From the NCBI GenBank assembly GCA_023433985.1, contig JAEYTN010000192.1, positions 1 through 6,354 of the forward strand: a stretch of 6,354 nucleotides of DNA. The letters are read 5' to 3'. This document shows positions 5,312 to 6,354 of this stretch, piece after piece. A program made the translations under genes and the position numbers. Below the pieces are notes generated by a model, which saw nothing but the letters and a program-made list of their open reading frames with translations, was not told the origin of the DNA and did no database searches. The stretch is from Pseudomonadota bacterium (GTDB taxonomy: Bacteria > Pseudomonadota > Alphaproteobacteria > Rhizobiales > Devosiaceae). Positions within the stretch are counted from its first letter, which is position 1; each line of letters opens with the position of its first letter.

Positions 5312-6354
5312 GTGGGGGAGCTTTCGTTCGAGAAGTCGGCGGCGGCGATTGCCGAGGCCGGGCAGTGGATTGCGGGCGGGGTGAACAGCCATTTCCGCAT
5401 CGGCATGGCGCCGGGGCCACTGGTGTTTACGCATGGCGAGGGGCCATACCTGTTCGATGCCGATGGGAACCGGCTGATCGACTATTACGGCGGCATGGGC
5501 GCCATGGTCCTGGGGCACAACCCGGCGCCGGTGCGCGAGGCGGTGAAGGCGCAGGTCGACAAGGGGATTTTGTTCGCCGGGCAGTCGCCGATCGAGGCCG
5601 AGGCGGCGAAAATCCTCTGCGAACGCATCCCGTCGGCCGAACGGATCCGCTTCGGCTCGTCGGGCTCGGAAGTGGCGCAGGCGGCGATGCGGCTGATGCG
5701 GGCGGCCACCGGGCGGCGGACGATCATCAAGTTCGAAGGGCACTATCACGGCTGGTTCGACAACATCCTGTGGTCGACCGCCCCTGCCCTCAACGCGGCC
5801 GGTCCGGAGGAGGCACCGGTGCCGGTGGCGGGCAGCGTCGGGCAGCATCCAGCCGAGGCCGACGGCATCGAGGTGATGGGTTGGAACGACCTCGGCCGGC
5901 TCGAGGCGCGGCTCGCGAAGGGCGACGTCGCGGGCGTCATCATGGAGCCGGCGATGTGCAACCAGGGGGCGATGCGGCCGGCGCCGGGCTATCTCGAAGG
6001 GGCGCTGGCGGCGTGCCGGGCGAATGGTTCGATCCTCTGCTTCGACGAGGTGATCACCGGGTTTCGCCTCGGCGCGGGCGGGGCGCAGGAACTGTTCGGG
6101 GTGACGCCGGACATTTCGATCTTCGCCAAGGCGATCGCCAACGGTTTTCCGGTGGCGGCCATCGTCGGACGGGCCGACCTGATCGACCTGTTCGCAACCG
6201 GCGGGGTGCTGCATGGCGGCACGTTCAACGCGCAGCCGGTAGCGCTCGCCGCCATGGTGGCGACACAGCAGGCACTGACGCCGGAGCACTTCGCAGAGAC
6301 AGGGAAGCGTGGGCAGCGGCTGCAGGACGGGGTGCGCGAGGCGCTGGCGGAGGC
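5312..6354 (+). CDS. Class III PLP-dependent aminotransferase, glutamate-1-semialdehyde aminomutase-like, partial at right edge
   Basis: The frame from GTG 5312 is open to the window end (347 residues, 3' end missing). It is a fold-type I PLP enzyme of aminotransferase class III, HemL-like. Seen in order: AGQWIAGGVNSHFRIG near the N-terminus; DADGNRLIDYYGGMGAMVLGH; the phosphate-binding FGSSGSEVAQAAMRLMRAATG; EGHYHGWFD (residues 142-150, ring-stacking region with Tyr145); IMEPAMCNQG; CFDEVITGFR with Asp245, which contacts the pyridine nitrogen; IFAKAIANGFPVAA with Lys273, the Schiff-base lysine; and HGGTFNAQPVALAAM. Lys273 and Asp245 fall at positions expected for glutamate-1-semialdehyde aminomutase. 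Such genes in alphaproteobacteria that lie apart from heme genes are usually annotated as aspartate aminotransferase family proteins and probably act on other amino compounds, so I do not call it hemL. It is divergent from the M81 gene, which suggests shared catabolic use. Cytoplasmic; no signal peptide. Confidence 0.92.
   Translation, partial: MGELSFEKSAAAIAEAGQWIAGGVNSHFRIGMAPGPLVFTHGEGPYLFDADGNRLIDYYGGMGAMVLGHNPAPVREAVKAQVDKGILFAGQSPIEAEAAKILCERIPSAERIRFGSSGSEVAQAAMRLMRAATGRRTIIKFEGHYHGWFDNILWSTAPALNAAGPEEAPVPVAGSVGQHPAEADGIEVMGWNDLGRLEARLAKGDVAGVIMEPAMCNQGAMRPAPGYLEGALAACRANGSILCFDEVITGFRLGAGGAQELFGVTPDISIFAKAIANGFPVAAIVGRADLIDLFATGGVLHGGTFNAQPVALAAMVATQQALTPEHFAETGKRGQRLQDGVREALAE

Noticed and set aside
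3647..6289. An 880-codon open frame on the minus strand extending the M81 gene by 392 codons upstream
   Set aside because: The extension runs through the palindromic intergenic region and antisense to the aminotransferase, is rich in Arg/His/Pro, and has no family motifs; ATG 5113 has a strong Shine-Dalgarno and the conserved N-terminus starts there.

Overview
The window is GC-rich DNA with strongly GC3-biased genes on both strands, which also gives long spurious antisense frames. The gene content (DJ-1/PfpI, MarR, an HlyD/DUF2955 pump, an MlrC-type M81 protein and a HemL-like class III aminotransferase) and the intergenic palindromes suggest an alphaproteobacterium, probably of the Hyphomicrobiales (Devosia/Rhizobium-like). 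The lineage is inferred from gene style only.

Left part (1-1570, minus strand): a membrane-anchored DJ-1/PfpI protein starts at 982 and runs off the left edge. Just before the edge it begins what looks like a second DJ-1 domain. The 93-bp gap upstream of it holds a near-perfect MerR/CueR-type promoter dyad (TTGACC followed by an 11+1+11 bp inverted repeat), so this gene probably has its own metal- or stress-responsive promoter. Upstream lies a MarR-family regulator (1076-1570).

Middle (1542-3642, plus strand): a two-gene efflux module faces away from marR. It comprises an HlyD/AaeA-like periplasmic adaptor and a DUF2955 (FUSC-superfamily) inner-membrane protein. The module appears damaged. 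The adaptor has a short N-terminus overlapping the 5' end of marR and a frameshift near 1650. The membrane-protein gene has an in-frame TAG at 3406-3408, after which the same frame continues for 78 codons to a proper end. Either this is a recently inactivated MarR-controlled aromatic-acid-type efflux pump, or these are sequence errors.

Right part (3647-6354): an intact M81/MlrC-family metallopeptidase on the minus strand ends 4 bp from the DUF2955 frame. Divergent from it, across a 198-bp intergenic region with a palindromic repeat and a hairpin covering the mlrC-like Shine-Dalgarno, is a glutamate-1-semialdehyde-aminomutase-like class III aminotransferase that runs off the right edge. The last two genes probably act in one catabolic context (peptide or amino compound breakdown), but their substrate cannot be read from this window.

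I see no RNA genes, CRISPR arrays, insertion sequences or phage genes. The best leads are the MerR-type promoter in front of a tandem DJ-1 protein and the multiply broken efflux module.
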